The notes under the pieces: model-generated
What the model was told of the DNA's origin: nothing
Seen by the model: only the letters and a program-made list of their open reading frames with translations
The model's database searches: none
Program-made: the position numbers and the translations under genes
DNA from: Campylobacteraceae bacterium
Lineage (GTDB): Bacteria; Campylobacterota; Campylobacteria; Campylobacterales; Sulfurovaceae
Length of the DNA: 10,692 bases
Direction: 5' to 3'
NCBI GenBank assembly: GCA_026986085.1
Contig: JALSPE010000096.1
Span: 1-10,692 of the forward strand
Part shown: piece by piece, positions 1 through 7,427 of the stretch
Layout: every line of letters begins with the position of its first letter
Numbering within the stretch: position 1 is the first letter of the stretch

Positions 1-170
1 CTATCAAGTTCATCATCTAAAGCTAGATTTCCATACTTTTCATAATCCCTTTTGCCTTTTTTCTCATTACGATAGAGATAGACAATATAGTAATAAAATA
101 TTACTACTGCTAAACCTGTCCCTATAAGATACATATAGATTCTAATCTGTTCTAACTCTACCGAACTCAT
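1..170 (-). CDS. ccoQ: cbb3-type cytochrome c oxidase subunit CcoQ (partial, 3' end outside window)
   Basis: Small single-span membrane subunit of the cbb3 oxidase, thought to stabilise the CcoNOP complex in the inner membrane. The minus-strand reading starts at the ATG at 168-170 with MSSVELEQIRIYMYLIGTGL and gives 56 codons before the window ends. One hydrophobic span covers about residues 10-33, followed by a basic stretch (YRNEKKGKRDYEKYG), the usual N-out or short-tail form of the FixQ/CcoQ family. No stop is reached, so the C-terminus is missing. The start lies 9 bases after the ccoO stop and a TAAGG ribosome-binding sequence overlaps that stop, so it is translated as part of the ccoNO operon. 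The family call rests on size, topology and position; such a small protein has few diagnostic residues. A ccoP gene would be expected next, beyond the edge. Confidence 0.85.
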   Translation of the reverse strand, partial: MSSVELEQIRIYMYLIGTGLAVVIFYYYIVYLYRNEKKGKRDYEKYGNLALDDELD

Positions 171-179
171 TAAACAACC

Positions 180-848
180 TTACTTTAATCTATTTAAATA
201 TGCAATTAAAGCTACAACTTCTGGAACTTTACCAGACTCAACAGCTTTTACTAAATCTTCTTTTTTAGTCTCTTTTGCAATTTTAAGAGCCTCAGGAAGA
301 ATTTTAGTTTTCAAGCGTTTTTTAAATGCATCTTTTCCTTTTTTTATACCATCGTCATAAGGATAATTAAACACTACTTTATCAGTTACAGCTTCTGCAT
401 ATGCTGTTTCCAAATCTGCTGCATTTGTAAATTGATGCTTATATGCTGGCATAATAGAATCAGGAACTAAATCTTTTGGATTCCACATATGATTTGCATG
501 CCAATCAGAAGTTCTATAATTTCCAATTCTATGTAAATCTGGACCAGTTCTTTTACTTCCCCAAAGGAATGGTCTATCATATGCATACTCTCCACTTAAA
601 GAGTATTGACCATATCTATCTGTCTCAGATTTAAATGGTCTAATTAACTGTGAATGACAAGCTATACAGTTATCTTTTTTATAAACCTCTTTACCAGCCA
701 ACTCCAATACACTATAAGGTTTAAGACCCTTAACAGGTCTAGCAGCCTCTGCAAAGCTTGGTAAAATCTCTACCAATCCTGCATATGCAATTACAACAAA
801 CACACCCACTGCAAAAAAGAATGGGTTTTTCTCTAACCAATGAAACAT
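180..848 (-). CDS. ccoO: cbb3-type cytochrome c oxidase monohaem subunit CcoO
   Basis: Membrane-anchored monohaem cytochrome c of the cbb3 oxidase. It passes electrons from CcoP or soluble cytochrome c to the CcoN active site, with the haem domain in the periplasm. The protein has 222 residues. An N-terminal anchor spans about residues 9-30, the haem c motif CIACH is at 61-65 followed by SQLIRPF, and the conserved GPDLHRIG is at 102-109. The likely axial Met is M133 in SIMPAY. These are family hallmarks, and the length is normal. The ATG at 846-848 is preceded by a GGAGGTAGGAT sequence starting just after the ccoN stop, 12 bases upstream, so the start is well supported. The C-terminal part is Lys-rich (KKGKDAFKKRLKTK) and varies in this family. 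It sits between ccoN and ccoQ in the usual order. No defect is seen. Confidence 0.97.
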   Translation of the reverse strand: MFHWLEKNPFFFAVGVFVVIAYAGLVEILPSFAEAARPVKGLKPYSVLELAGKEVYKKDNCIACHSQLIRPFKSETDRYGQYSLSGEYAYDRPFLWGSKRTGPDLHRIGNYRTSDWHANHMWNPKDLVPDSIMPAYKHQFTNAADLETAYAEAVTDKVVFNYPYDDGIKKGKDAFKKRLKTKILPEALKIAKETKKEDLVKAVESGKVPEVVALIAYLNRLK

Positions 849-860
849 TATCCTACCTCC

Positions 861-2327
861 TTATGCCATAGGTGATCTATATCTAGGTTCTTGCTCTATT
901 CTTCTACCTGCTGTTGCAGTTTTAAAGAAGTTATAAGCAAACATAAACATACCTGTTAAGAACAATAAACCACCAAGTGCTCTAATTGCATAATATGGAT
1001 GAAGCGCTGTAACAGTATCGATAAAGCTATAAACTAAGTTACCATACTCATCAACTGCTCTCCACATCATACCTTGTGTTATACCTGCAATCCACATAGA
1101 TGTAAAGTATAATACAACACCTATTGTTTGAATCCAAAATTGTGCTTCAAGTAGTGATTTAGAGTAAATCTCTCTTTTAAATACTCTTGTTGACATATGC
1201 ATAATTGCTGCAAAAATCATAAATGCAACCCAACCAAGAACACCATCATGAACATGTCCTGGAATCCAATCTGTAAAGTGTGCAATTGCATTAACAGATT
1301 TAACTGCTTGAATTGGACCCTCTAGTGTAGAAAGCATATAGAATGTAGATGCTAAAACCATAAACTTAATTAATGGATTTTCTGTTAATTGATTCCACTC
1401 ACCCTTCATTGTAAGAAGCATATTAATTGCACTTCCCCAAGATGGTAAAATTAAAACAACTGAGAATACAGAACCCATTGTTTGCATCCAATCTGGAACA
1501 GTTGACCATAACAGGTGGTGACCACCAGCCCAAAGATAAACAAACATTAATCCCCAGAAAGACAATAAAGATAATTTATATGAGTAAACTGCTTGTCCAG
1601 ACTCTTTTGGTAAAAAGTAGTAAATAATAGCAATAATAGGAACAGTAAATACAAATGCAACTGCATTATGTCCCCACCACCATTGAACTAGAGCATCGTT
1701 TGTTCCAGCATACATAGATACAGAGTGATACCAAGCACCAACTCCACCAGAAAAGAATATAGTAGGAACTTCAGCATTATTAAATAGATAAAGCATTGCA
1801 ACACCTAAGAATGTAGCAATGTAATACCACATAGAGATATATAAAGATCTCTCTCTTCTCATACCTATTAAACCAAACATAATAACACCCCATAACACCC
1901 ATACTACAACTGTTAGGGCATCTAAAGGCCACTCCATTTGAGCATACTCTTTACTTGCAGTAATACCCATTAATTCAGAAACAACCATACCAGTTGCTAA
2001 AATTAAATATAGTGTAAATTGTAATTTACCTAAAAACATCAAAAGTTTAGACTCACCCATAGATACTTTTAAAACTCTTGGACCCGCATAATAAAAAGTA
2101 GCAAAAATACCACTAACGGTAAAGCCAAAAATAACTACATTTGTGTGAAGTGGTCTAAGTCTTGAGAATGTTCCATACTCACCAAATAAATAGTTTAAAT
2201 CTGGAAATGCCAATTGTGATGCAATTAAAACACCAATTGTCATACCAACAATACCAAATATTACAGCTGTCCACATATACAGCTTAGCAACGGAATAATC
2301 ATACTCCATAGTCGCACTAGATTGCAT
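861..2327 (-). CDS. ccoN: cbb3-type cytochrome c oxidase catalytic subunit I CcoN
   Basis: Catalytic haem-copper subunit of the high-affinity C-type oxidase. It reduces O2 to water at a haem b3-CuB centre and pumps protons, and it supports microaerobic respiration. At 488 residues it is full length, with about 12 hydrophobic spans. Ligands are visible: H61 (low-spin haem b, in RPLHTN), H220 (CuB, in WWWGHN), H270-H271 (CuB, in AGGHHLLW), and H358 and H360 (haem b3 and haem b, in IPGHVHDG). Y264 sits where the cross-linked Tyr of C-type oxidases lies, and E336 (STLEGP) matches the conserved Glu. Offsets from the Pseudomonas stutzeri numbering are constant, which supports intact function. The start ATG at 2325-2327 has a strong AGGAGG at 2333-2338; Met7 is an alternative without such a site. 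It is the first gene of ccoNOQ(P). Its promoter region carries a palindrome described separately. Confidence 0.98.
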   Translation of the reverse strand: MQSSATMEYDYSVAKLYMWTAVIFGIVGMTIGVLIASQLAFPDLNYLFGEYGTFSRLRPLHTNVVIFGFTVSGIFATFYYAGPRVLKVSMGESKLLMFLGKLQFTLYLILATGMVVSELMGITASKEYAQMEWPLDALTVVVWVLWGVIMFGLIGMRRERSLYISMWYYIATFLGVAMLYLFNNAEVPTIFFSGGVGAWYHSVSMYAGTNDALVQWWWGHNAVAFVFTVPIIAIIYYFLPKESGQAVYSYKLSLLSFWGLMFVYLWAGGHHLLWSTVPDWMQTMGSVFSVVLILPSWGSAINMLLTMKGEWNQLTENPLIKFMVLASTFYMLSTLEGPIQAVKSVNAIAHFTDWIPGHVHDGVLGWVAFMIFAAIMHMSTRVFKREIYSKSLLEAQFWIQTIGVVLYFTSMWIAGITQGMMWRAVDEYGNLVYSFIDTVTALHPYYAIRALGGLLFLTGMFMFAYNFFKTATAGRRIEQEPRYRSPMA

Positions 2328-2350
2328 ATAGCCCTCCTAAAAAATTATAT

Positions 2351-2383
2351 TTGTTACAGAGTAACAGTAACAAGTTGATTATA
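2351..2383 (-). promoter_or_regulatory. ccoN promoter with overlapping GTAACA operator-like palindrome
   Basis: On the minus strand a perfect TATAAT (2378-2383) stands about 50 bases before the ccoN ATG. No good -35 box is seen, as is usual for sigma-70 promoters in this phylum. Immediately downstream, covering the predicted start point near 2371, are three copies of one half-site. TGTTAC at 2352-2357 faces GTAACA at 2361-2366 (6-bp arms, 3-base centre), and a second GTAACA at 2367-2372 directly follows. The outer pair also forms a 7-bp dyad, TTGTTAC/GTAACAA. Position over the start point suggests a repressor. The motif is not a standard FNR box, and the regulator is unknown. Confidence 0.5.
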
Positions 2384-2540
2384 TGCAACTTTTTCTATAA
2401 CTAAACTTAAAAAGCATAGAAAATATTTAATTAATTTTTATAAGTTTACCTTAAGATAAAACTATAAATTAGTGATATTTTTTTAATTTATTCCATAAAA
2501 TGAAGCTTTTATATTAGTAAGAGTATTTAGCTAAAGAATT

Positions 2541-3584
2541 TTATGCTTTTCCTTTAGCTTTTTGGATACTATTTATATATAAATATTCAATATTTATATT
2601 TTTTTCTGTGGGTAAATTTGTAGCAACCTCTTCTAAAACTCTATCAAAATCATTAAATAGATAATTAGCAAGTGAACCTGGAATTGGATTAATCTCATTT
2701 AGATAAACTTCACCATCTACTACAAAGAAATCGCATCTAATTATAGCACCTTTAAATAATGAACTATAAACCTTTTTAAAACTTCTCTCCAGCTTATCTT
2801 TTAAATCGCTATCTATCTCAGCTTGTAGAACTCTCTCATCTCTAGAGAAATCCATATATTTTTTATCAAAATCTAAAAACTCCTCTTTTTGTGGCTCTTC
2901 AACTATAGATAAATGCCACTCATCCCCAAAACAACCAGCCAAGTTATACTCTTTAATACCCTCTATAAATGGTTCAATAATCACTTGTTCATCAAATTCA
3001 AAAGCTACATCCAAAGCATAATCTAAATTCTCTTTACTCTTAACAATAGATACGCCAATAGAGCTACCAAGCCTTACAGGCTTAATAATTACAGGATACT
3101 TTAAATCTAAATTTCTACTATCTTCTACATCTACTAACCTATAATCAATACTCTTTATACCAATTGACTGCGCATAAAATTTTGTATATAATTTATTAAA
3201 ACTCAATACCGATGCTTCTACTCTAGGACCTATAAATTTAATATCAAAAAACTCAAATAGAGATGCTAATTTTCCATCTTCTCCATCTCTTCCATGAATT
3301 AAATTAAGTGCTACATCAAATTCAACTTTTTTGTTACCAAATAACCCACTTACAAAAAAGCCACCTTTTTGTAGATTTAACTTTTTACTCTTTTTTAAAT
3401 ACTCTTTTGAGCTGAAAAATTTAGACTTCATATCATCTTTTTCTATAAGATAAAAATCTCTATTCGCATCAATAAAAATAAATTGCAAATTGTGTTTTTT
3501 TACTACACCCTTTATTGTAATTGCACTAACAATACTTATCTCATGCTCAAAACTACTACCACCAAATACTACTGCTATATCCAT
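2541..3584 (-). CDS. ddl: D-alanine--D-alanine ligase
   Basis: ATP-grasp ligase that joins two D-Ala to make the dipeptide for the peptidoglycan precursor, in the cytoplasm. The 347-residue length matches the Helicobacter/Campylobacter form. Visible motifs are GGSSFEHEISIVSA (8-21; E13 aligns with the catalytic Glu of E. coli DdlB), GRDGEDGKL (98-106), K168 with the RLGSSIGVS loop (171-179), E204 in the EPFIEGIKEY stretch, and R283, D285, E297 and N299 for metal and ATP binding. After N299 the loop reads PIPGSLANYLF, so the position of DdlB Ser281 appears to be Tyr308, as I would expect for epsilonproteobacterial enzymes. The ATG is 1 base after the carA stop, and its GGTAAAGG ribosome site lies inside the carA end, so the two are probably coupled. 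Last gene of the operon; no convincing terminator follows. Confidence 0.96.
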   Translation of the reverse strand: MDIAVVFGGSSFEHEISIVSAITIKGVVKKHNLQFIFIDANRDFYLIEKDDMKSKFFSSKEYLKKSKKLNLQKGGFFVSGLFGNKKVEFDVALNLIHGRDGEDGKLASLFEFFDIKFIGPRVEASVLSFNKLYTKFYAQSIGIKSIDYRLVDVEDSRNLDLKYPVIIKPVRLGSSIGVSIVKSKENLDYALDVAFEFDEQVIIEPFIEGIKEYNLAGCFGDEWHLSIVEEPQKEEFLDFDKKYMDFSRDERVLQAEIDSDLKDKLERSFKKVYSSLFKGAIIRCDFFVVDGEVYLNEINPIPGSLANYLFNDFDRVLEEVATNLPTEKNINIEYLYINSIQKAKGKA

Positions 3585-3585
3585 T

Positions 3586-4725
3586 CTACACCTTTACCTT
3601 TTTACTAAACTCTTTAAATATATATGCACTCTCATGAGGACCAGGACTCGCCTCTGGGTGGTGCTGAACAGAAATTATATTTCCACATCTATACTCCAAC
3701 CCCTCTATTGTATTATCAAATAGGTTAATATGTGTAACTTTTGCTACATTTGTAATACTATCTGGAACATTATAGTTATGATTTTGTGCCGTAATTTCAA
3801 CTTTTCCACTCTCTTGGCTCTTAACTGGATGATTACCACCATGGTGACCAAACTTTAATTTATATGTATCAAACCCATGAGCAATAGATAACATCTGATG
3901 CCCAAGACATATACCAAAGATAGGTATTTTAGCATCTATTAACTCTTTAACAATCTCTTTTTGCTCATCTAAAACCAAAGGATCACCTGGTCCATTAGAT
4001 AAAAAAACTCCACCTATTTCATTACTTTTAAATTTATCTATAACTACAGAAGCTTTAGTATCTGCTGGAATAACCTCTACCTCTAATCCAGAAGTTACCA
4101 ACTCATTTAAAATATTTCTCTTTATGCCAAAATCGTATGCAACTATCTTTTTACTTGTAGTTGGTTTTGTATATTTAAACTCTCTTGCATCATATTTACC
4201 ACTATTATGTATATATGGCTTTTTTGTTGTAACCTCTTTAATATAATTTATATCACCAATTTTTAAAGAGCTATTTAATATCTTAGCCAACTCCTCTTTA
4301 TCACTAATTTCAGTAGAGGCAACCATCTCCATAGCACCCTCATCTCTTAACATTTTTGTTAAATATCTTGTATCAATATCACAAATACCCAAAATATTAA
4401 ATCTCTTTAGCAACTCATCTAAAGACTCTTCAGCTCTAAAGTTAGAGTATCTTTGTTGATAACTTCTAACAATTACACCCTTACAAAATGCTCCATTACT
4501 CTCAAAATCTTCACTATTGCAACCTACATTTCCAATCTCTGGCATAGTAAAAGTTATAAATTGCCCTGCATAGCTAGGGTCTGTTATAATCTCTTGGTAA
4601 CCACTTAGAGATGTATTAAATACTACCTCCCCAACAGTAGTTCCCTCTGCTCCAAAACTCTTAGCCTCCAAAAAGAGACCATTCTCAAAATACAACCAAA
4701 TCTTACTCAAAGCAACCCCTTTCAT
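3586..4725 (-). CDS. carA: carbamoyl-phosphate synthase small (glutaminase) subunit
   Basis: Hydrolyses glutamine and channels ammonia to CarB for carbamoyl phosphate, the precursor of pyrimidines and arginine. The N-terminal CarA domain carries GEVVFNTSLSGYQEIITDPS (32-51). The C-terminal class I glutamine amidotransferase domain has SNGPGDP (243-249), the nucleophile C273 in FGICLGHQ, FGHHGGNHPV (292-301), and H356 with E358 in SVQHHPEASPGP. All catalytic residues are present and 374-379 residues is normal. The ATG at 4723-4725 has no good ribosome site. A TTG at 4708-4710 (codon 6) is preceded by AAAGGGG five bases away and would give a protein starting SKIWLYFENG, which fits the usual CarA N-terminus better, so 374 residues may be the true length. 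Starts 13 bases after the DUF507 gene. carB is not in the window. Confidence 0.96.
   Translation of the reverse strand: MKGVALSKIWLYFENGLFLEAKSFGAEGTTVGEVVFNTSLSGYQEIITDPSYAGQFITFTMPEIGNVGCNSEDFESNGAFCKGVIVRSYQQRYSNFRAEESLDELLKRFNILGICDIDTRYLTKMLRDEGAMEMVASTEISDKEELAKILNSSLKIGDINYIKEVTTKKPYIHNSGKYDAREFKYTKPTTSKKIVAYDFGIKRNILNELVTSGLEVEVIPADTKASVVIDKFKSNEIGGVFLSNGPGDPLVLDEQKEIVKELIDAKIPIFGICLGHQMLSIAHGFDTYKLKFGHHGGNHPVKSQESGKVEITAQNHNYNVPDSITNVAKVTHINLFDNTIEGLEYRCGNIISVQHHPEASPGPHESAYIFKEFSKKVKV
4708..4722 (-). promoter_or_regulatory. ribosome-binding site favouring a TTG start for carA
   Basis: On the minus strand AAAGGGG (4716-4722) lies five bases before a TTG (4708-4710). The upstream in-frame ATG at 4723-4725 is preceded only by GTGATTAGTGT, which contains no Shine-Dalgarno match. 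This is read directly from the sequence; that the ribosome uses the TTG is inference. Confidence 0.5.
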
Positions 4726-4738
4726 ACACTAATCACTA

Positions 4739-5290
4739 CTAAAGCATCCCTCTTCTGTTTAACTCTTCTTTAAACAGTTTTTCATAAATTAACTCATACT
4801 CACTGCTTCCAGGTAGTATCTCTTTTTCCATCCTGCTTATCTTATCATACACAATATCATCTATCTCATCATACGCTTTTGCATACTCTCTAAAAGCATT
4901 AAATATTACATTCTTAACTTGATTATCATTAACTTCATACTCTATTAGATACTCTTCATACAACTCATCTAATATCTTATGAGATAAGTCGCTGTATCTA
5001 TCATCATAATTCATAATAATATCAAACTCTGGAGCAAGTCTCTTTTTAATCATAAAGAATAATTGCCTATCATCTGCTCTTTGAGTCTCTATCTCATCAT
5101 AGTGCTCATCTAAAATCTCAGCCACTTTAGCATCTAACTCTTTCTCTTTTTTTAAGTTATCTAAAATAATTTTATCTGCTGCATCAACAACTTCATCTTT
5201 TCCTTTTAAAAGTCTTACAAAAGGAGCTTTAATTAAATCGATAGCAATCTTCCCTGCTACCAACCTACTCTGGTTTGGTTTTAATCTCAT
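4739..5290 (-). CDS. DUF507 family protein, tandem-domain form
   Basis: Function unknown. The 183 residues match the DUF507 family, best seen at the C-terminus in LPGSSEYELIYEKLFKEELNRRG (159-181), which corresponds to the family's typical PEGS..W..LY.KYYEEEL.KRG ending, and in the start MRL. Most DUF507 proteins are about 90-100 residues. Here two copies appear joined, residues 1-93 and about 94-183, with the first copy ending in QLFFMIKKRLAPEFDIIM. It is highly charged, predicted mostly helical, and has no signal peptide or membrane span, so it is probably cytoplasmic. The ATG at 5288-5290 follows the purA stop by 10 bases with AGGAG in the gap. It is embedded between purA and carA, which suggests a housekeeping role, but that is context only. 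The family call is from memory of the motif. Confidence 0.85.
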   Translation of the reverse strand: MRLKPNQSRLVAGKIAIDLIKAPFVRLLKGKDEVVDAADKIILDNLKKEKELDAKVAEILDEHYDEIETQRADDRQLFFMIKKRLAPEFDIIMNYDDRYSDLSHKILDELYEEYLIEYEVNDNQVKNVIFNAFREYAKAYDEIDDIVYDKISRMEKEILPGSSEYELIYEKLFKEELNRRGML

Positions 5291-5300
5291 AATATCTCCT

Positions 5301-6569
5301 TTAATCTCTAATTATAGTATCATCTCTATCTGGCGAAGTAGATATTATACCAATTTTTGCTCCACACATCTTCTCTAATTCCAAAATGTAATCTTGTGCC
5401 TCTTTTGGAAGTTTACTAAACTCTCTAGCACCTTCACTCTTTGCCCAACCTTTAAACTCTTTATATACAGGTTTAACTCCATCAAGGGTGTATGGAACAT
5501 AATCTATCTCTTTACCATCAATCTCATAAGCTACACAAACTTTAATACTATCTAAGCCATCTAATACATCTAATTTCATTAAAGCTATATTGCTAACACC
5601 ATTAAGCCTAACTGCATGTTTCATAGCAACTGCATCAAACCAACCACATCTTCTAGGTCTCCCTGTTGTGGTTCCAAATTCACTTCCTTTCTCTCTTAAA
5701 TACTCTCCATCCTTGCCCAAATCTTCACTAGGAAATGGTCCATTACCAACCCTTGTGCAGTAAGCTTTTGCAATTCCAATAACTTCTCCTATTGTATGAG
5801 GTGATATCCCCAAACCACTACAAGCACCAGCACTTATTGTAGTAGAGCTTGTAACATACGGATAAGTTCCGTGGTCAATATCTAGCATTGTTCCTTGCGC
5901 ACCCTCTAGTAACACATTTTTATTGTTATCTAATGCATCCCAAACCATAAGAGTAGTATCTGTTATATATAAACCTAACTTCTCTTTATACTCAATCAAA
6001 TCAGCCAACAAATCTCTATCATTTGGTGTCTCAACACCCATAGCATCAAATATTGGTCGATAAATATTAAAATAATTCATAATATCTTGAGTTAATTTTT
6101 CAGGGTCTAAAAGCTCCCCAACTCTATGCCCAACTCTAGTAATTTTATCTCCATATGCTGGTCCAATACCCTTACCTGTTGTGCCTATTGCTTTATCTCC
6201 CTTTAACTTTTCTCTAGCTTGGTCAATTAATGCATGATAAGGCAATAAGAGATGTGCCTTGTCAGATATATATACCCTGCCTTCTATATTATCAAATTGC
6301 TCCAACTCTTTAATAAAATCTTTAGGCGATAAAACAACACCATTCCCAACTATATTTACTGCATTTGGGTTTAAGATACCAGATGGAACTAAATGAAGTG
6401 CATACTTTTTACCCTCGGTAACAATAGTATGACCAGCATTGTGTCCACCTGCAAATCTACAGACAAAATCTACCTCTTGTGCTAAATGATCAACAATTTT
6501 ACCCTTACCTTCATCTCCCCACTGTAATCCAACTATTAAACTTGCTCTGTTTGTGTCACTATTTTGCAT
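5301..6569 (-). CDS. purA: adenylosuccinate synthetase
   Basis: Catalyses GTP-dependent joining of IMP and aspartate to adenylosuccinate, the first committed step to AMP, in the cytoplasm. The 422 residues cover the whole family fold. The P-loop-like GLQWGDEGKGKIVD is at 14-27, with the catalytic Asp at D19; GGHNAGHTIV (41-50) gives the catalytic His H47; GTTGKGIGPAYGDKITRVG (129-147) binds IMP. LLEGAQGTMLDIDHGTYPYVTSS and GRPRRCGWFDAVA follow in order. All expected residues are present. The ATG at 6567-6569 follows the hisZ stop TAG with no gap, and the AAAGGGA ribosome site is formed by the last hisZ codons, so translation is likely coupled. The N-terminus carries a few extra residues (MQNSDTNRAS) compared with E. 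coli. Confidence 0.98.
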   Translation of the reverse strand: MQNSDTNRASLIVGLQWGDEGKGKIVDHLAQEVDFVCRFAGGHNAGHTIVTEGKKYALHLVPSGILNPNAVNIVGNGVVLSPKDFIKELEQFDNIEGRVYISDKAHLLLPYHALIDQAREKLKGDKAIGTTGKGIGPAYGDKITRVGHRVGELLDPEKLTQDIMNYFNIYRPIFDAMGVETPNDRDLLADLIEYKEKLGLYITDTTLMVWDALDNNKNVLLEGAQGTMLDIDHGTYPYVTSSTTISAGACSGLGISPHTIGEVIGIAKAYCTRVGNGPFPSEDLGKDGEYLREKGSEFGTTTGRPRRCGWFDAVAMKHAVRLNGVSNIALMKLDVLDGLDSIKVCVAYEIDGKEIDYVPYTLDGVKPVYKEFKGWAKSEGAREFSKLPKEAQDYILELEKMCGAKIGIISTSPDRDDTIIRD

Positions 6570-7427
6570 CTAATCCCTTTGCATCTTATTTGCTATTATA
6601 TCATCAGTATATATGGCAAAACCTGCACCATCTACACCTTTTATCTTATATATACCACCAGTAGCATACAACTTAATACCACTAAATGCTCTAAAAACTA
6701 ATGAGTTATAGTATCTCATTGGTGCATAATAAAGAGGTGAAATCAATATATCTTCTATATTAACACCTTCTATTTTTATATTTTTAATAGCACTTTTAAT
6801 CTTATTTAACTCAACTCTTAAATCATCTGGATATATATCTAAATTCTCTAAATCTTTTATACTGTTAATCTCTACTAGCTTCTCTATCCAGCTAAATTTA
6901 CTATTTAAAATTTTCTCTAATTTTATATCTTTTATATCATCAATCTCAAACCCATACTCTTTTACCAAAATATGAGCAATAGCTATATTTGCTATTTGAA
7001 AATTAAACTTTAAATCTAATCTCTCTAGCAACTCTAAAGAGAGCTCTAGCACTTCATTAAATGTTCCATCAATTATCTCGGCACCCACTTGATGCTGCTC
7101 TAAAGTAGGAAATGAATATACAGGCTGAATATAAAACCACCTCTTATGAACACTACTCTTTAATCTTTTTGTTACAATTCTAACCACATCAACTGTAGAG
7201 TCAGCTCTTAAACTAACCTCTTCATTTGTTGCATCATTTAATCTAACCAAAACTCTACTGTTTTCAAAACTCTCTTTTTGATGATATGAAAACAGTGGCG
7301 TTACAATTTCACTAAAATCTCTATCTTCTAAATAGTTTGCACACTGAGTCTCTATCTCTCTTTTTAACTTTGCGCTCTCTTTAAAATATAGCCTACTGCC
7401 ACTTGGAATCTCATGTTCAAATACCAT
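6570..7427 (-). CDS. hisZ: ATP phosphoribosyltransferase regulatory subunit-like protein (HisZ, HisRS paralogue)
   Basis: Class II aminoacyl-tRNA-synthetase-like protein that, in organisms with short HisG, forms the ATP phosphoribosyltransferase complex for the first step of histidine synthesis. It resembles the HisRS catalytic core. DFSEIVTPLF (37-46) corresponds to motif 1, LRADSTVDVVRIVTKR (73-88) to the LRPEGT region, KRWFYIQPVYSFPT (95-108) to motif 2, and QHQVGAEIIDG (111-121) follows. APMRYYNSLVFRAF (235-248) is in the place of RGLDYYTG.VFE but lacks its catalytic Arg, and GGIYKI replaces GGRYD, so it should not charge tRNA. There is no anticodon-binding domain. At 285 residues it is shorter than many HisZ proteins. 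It overlaps the upstream aminotransferase stop by one base (TAATG) and abuts purA. HisG is not in the window. Confidence 0.85.
   Translation of the reverse strand: MVFEHEIPSGSRLYFKESAKLKREIETQCANYLEDRDFSEIVTPLFSYHQKESFENSRVLVRLNDATNEEVSLRADSTVDVVRIVTKRLKSSVHKRWFYIQPVYSFPTLEQHQVGAEIIDGTFNEVLELSLELLERLDLKFNFQIANIAIAHILVKEYGFEIDDIKDIKLEKILNSKFSWIEKLVEINSIKDLENLDIYPDDLRVELNKIKSAIKNIKIEGVNIEDILISPLYYAPMRYYNSLVFRAFSGIKLYATGGIYKIKGVDGAGFAIYTDDIIANKMQRD

Noticed and set aside
1427..1627. Plus-strand open frame of 66 codons inside ccoN
   Set aside because: It lies antisense within the well-supported ccoN gene, has no ribosome site and no recognisable features.
2529..2559. Inverted repeat AGCTAAAG/CTTTAGCT at the end of ddl, as an operon terminator
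   Set aside because: The stem has 8 bp with a 15-base loop, and in the direction of ddl transcription it is followed by AAATACTC, not a T-run. The T-run is on the wrong side.
3490..3723. Plus-strand open frame of 77 codons across the ddl-carA junction
   Set aside because: It is antisense to two conserved enzymes with intact motifs; its composition reflects their complement.
6479..6664. Plus-strand open frame of 61 codons across the purA-hisZ junction
   Set aside because: It is antisense to two real genes and rich in His/Leu/Tyr as expected of a shadow frame.
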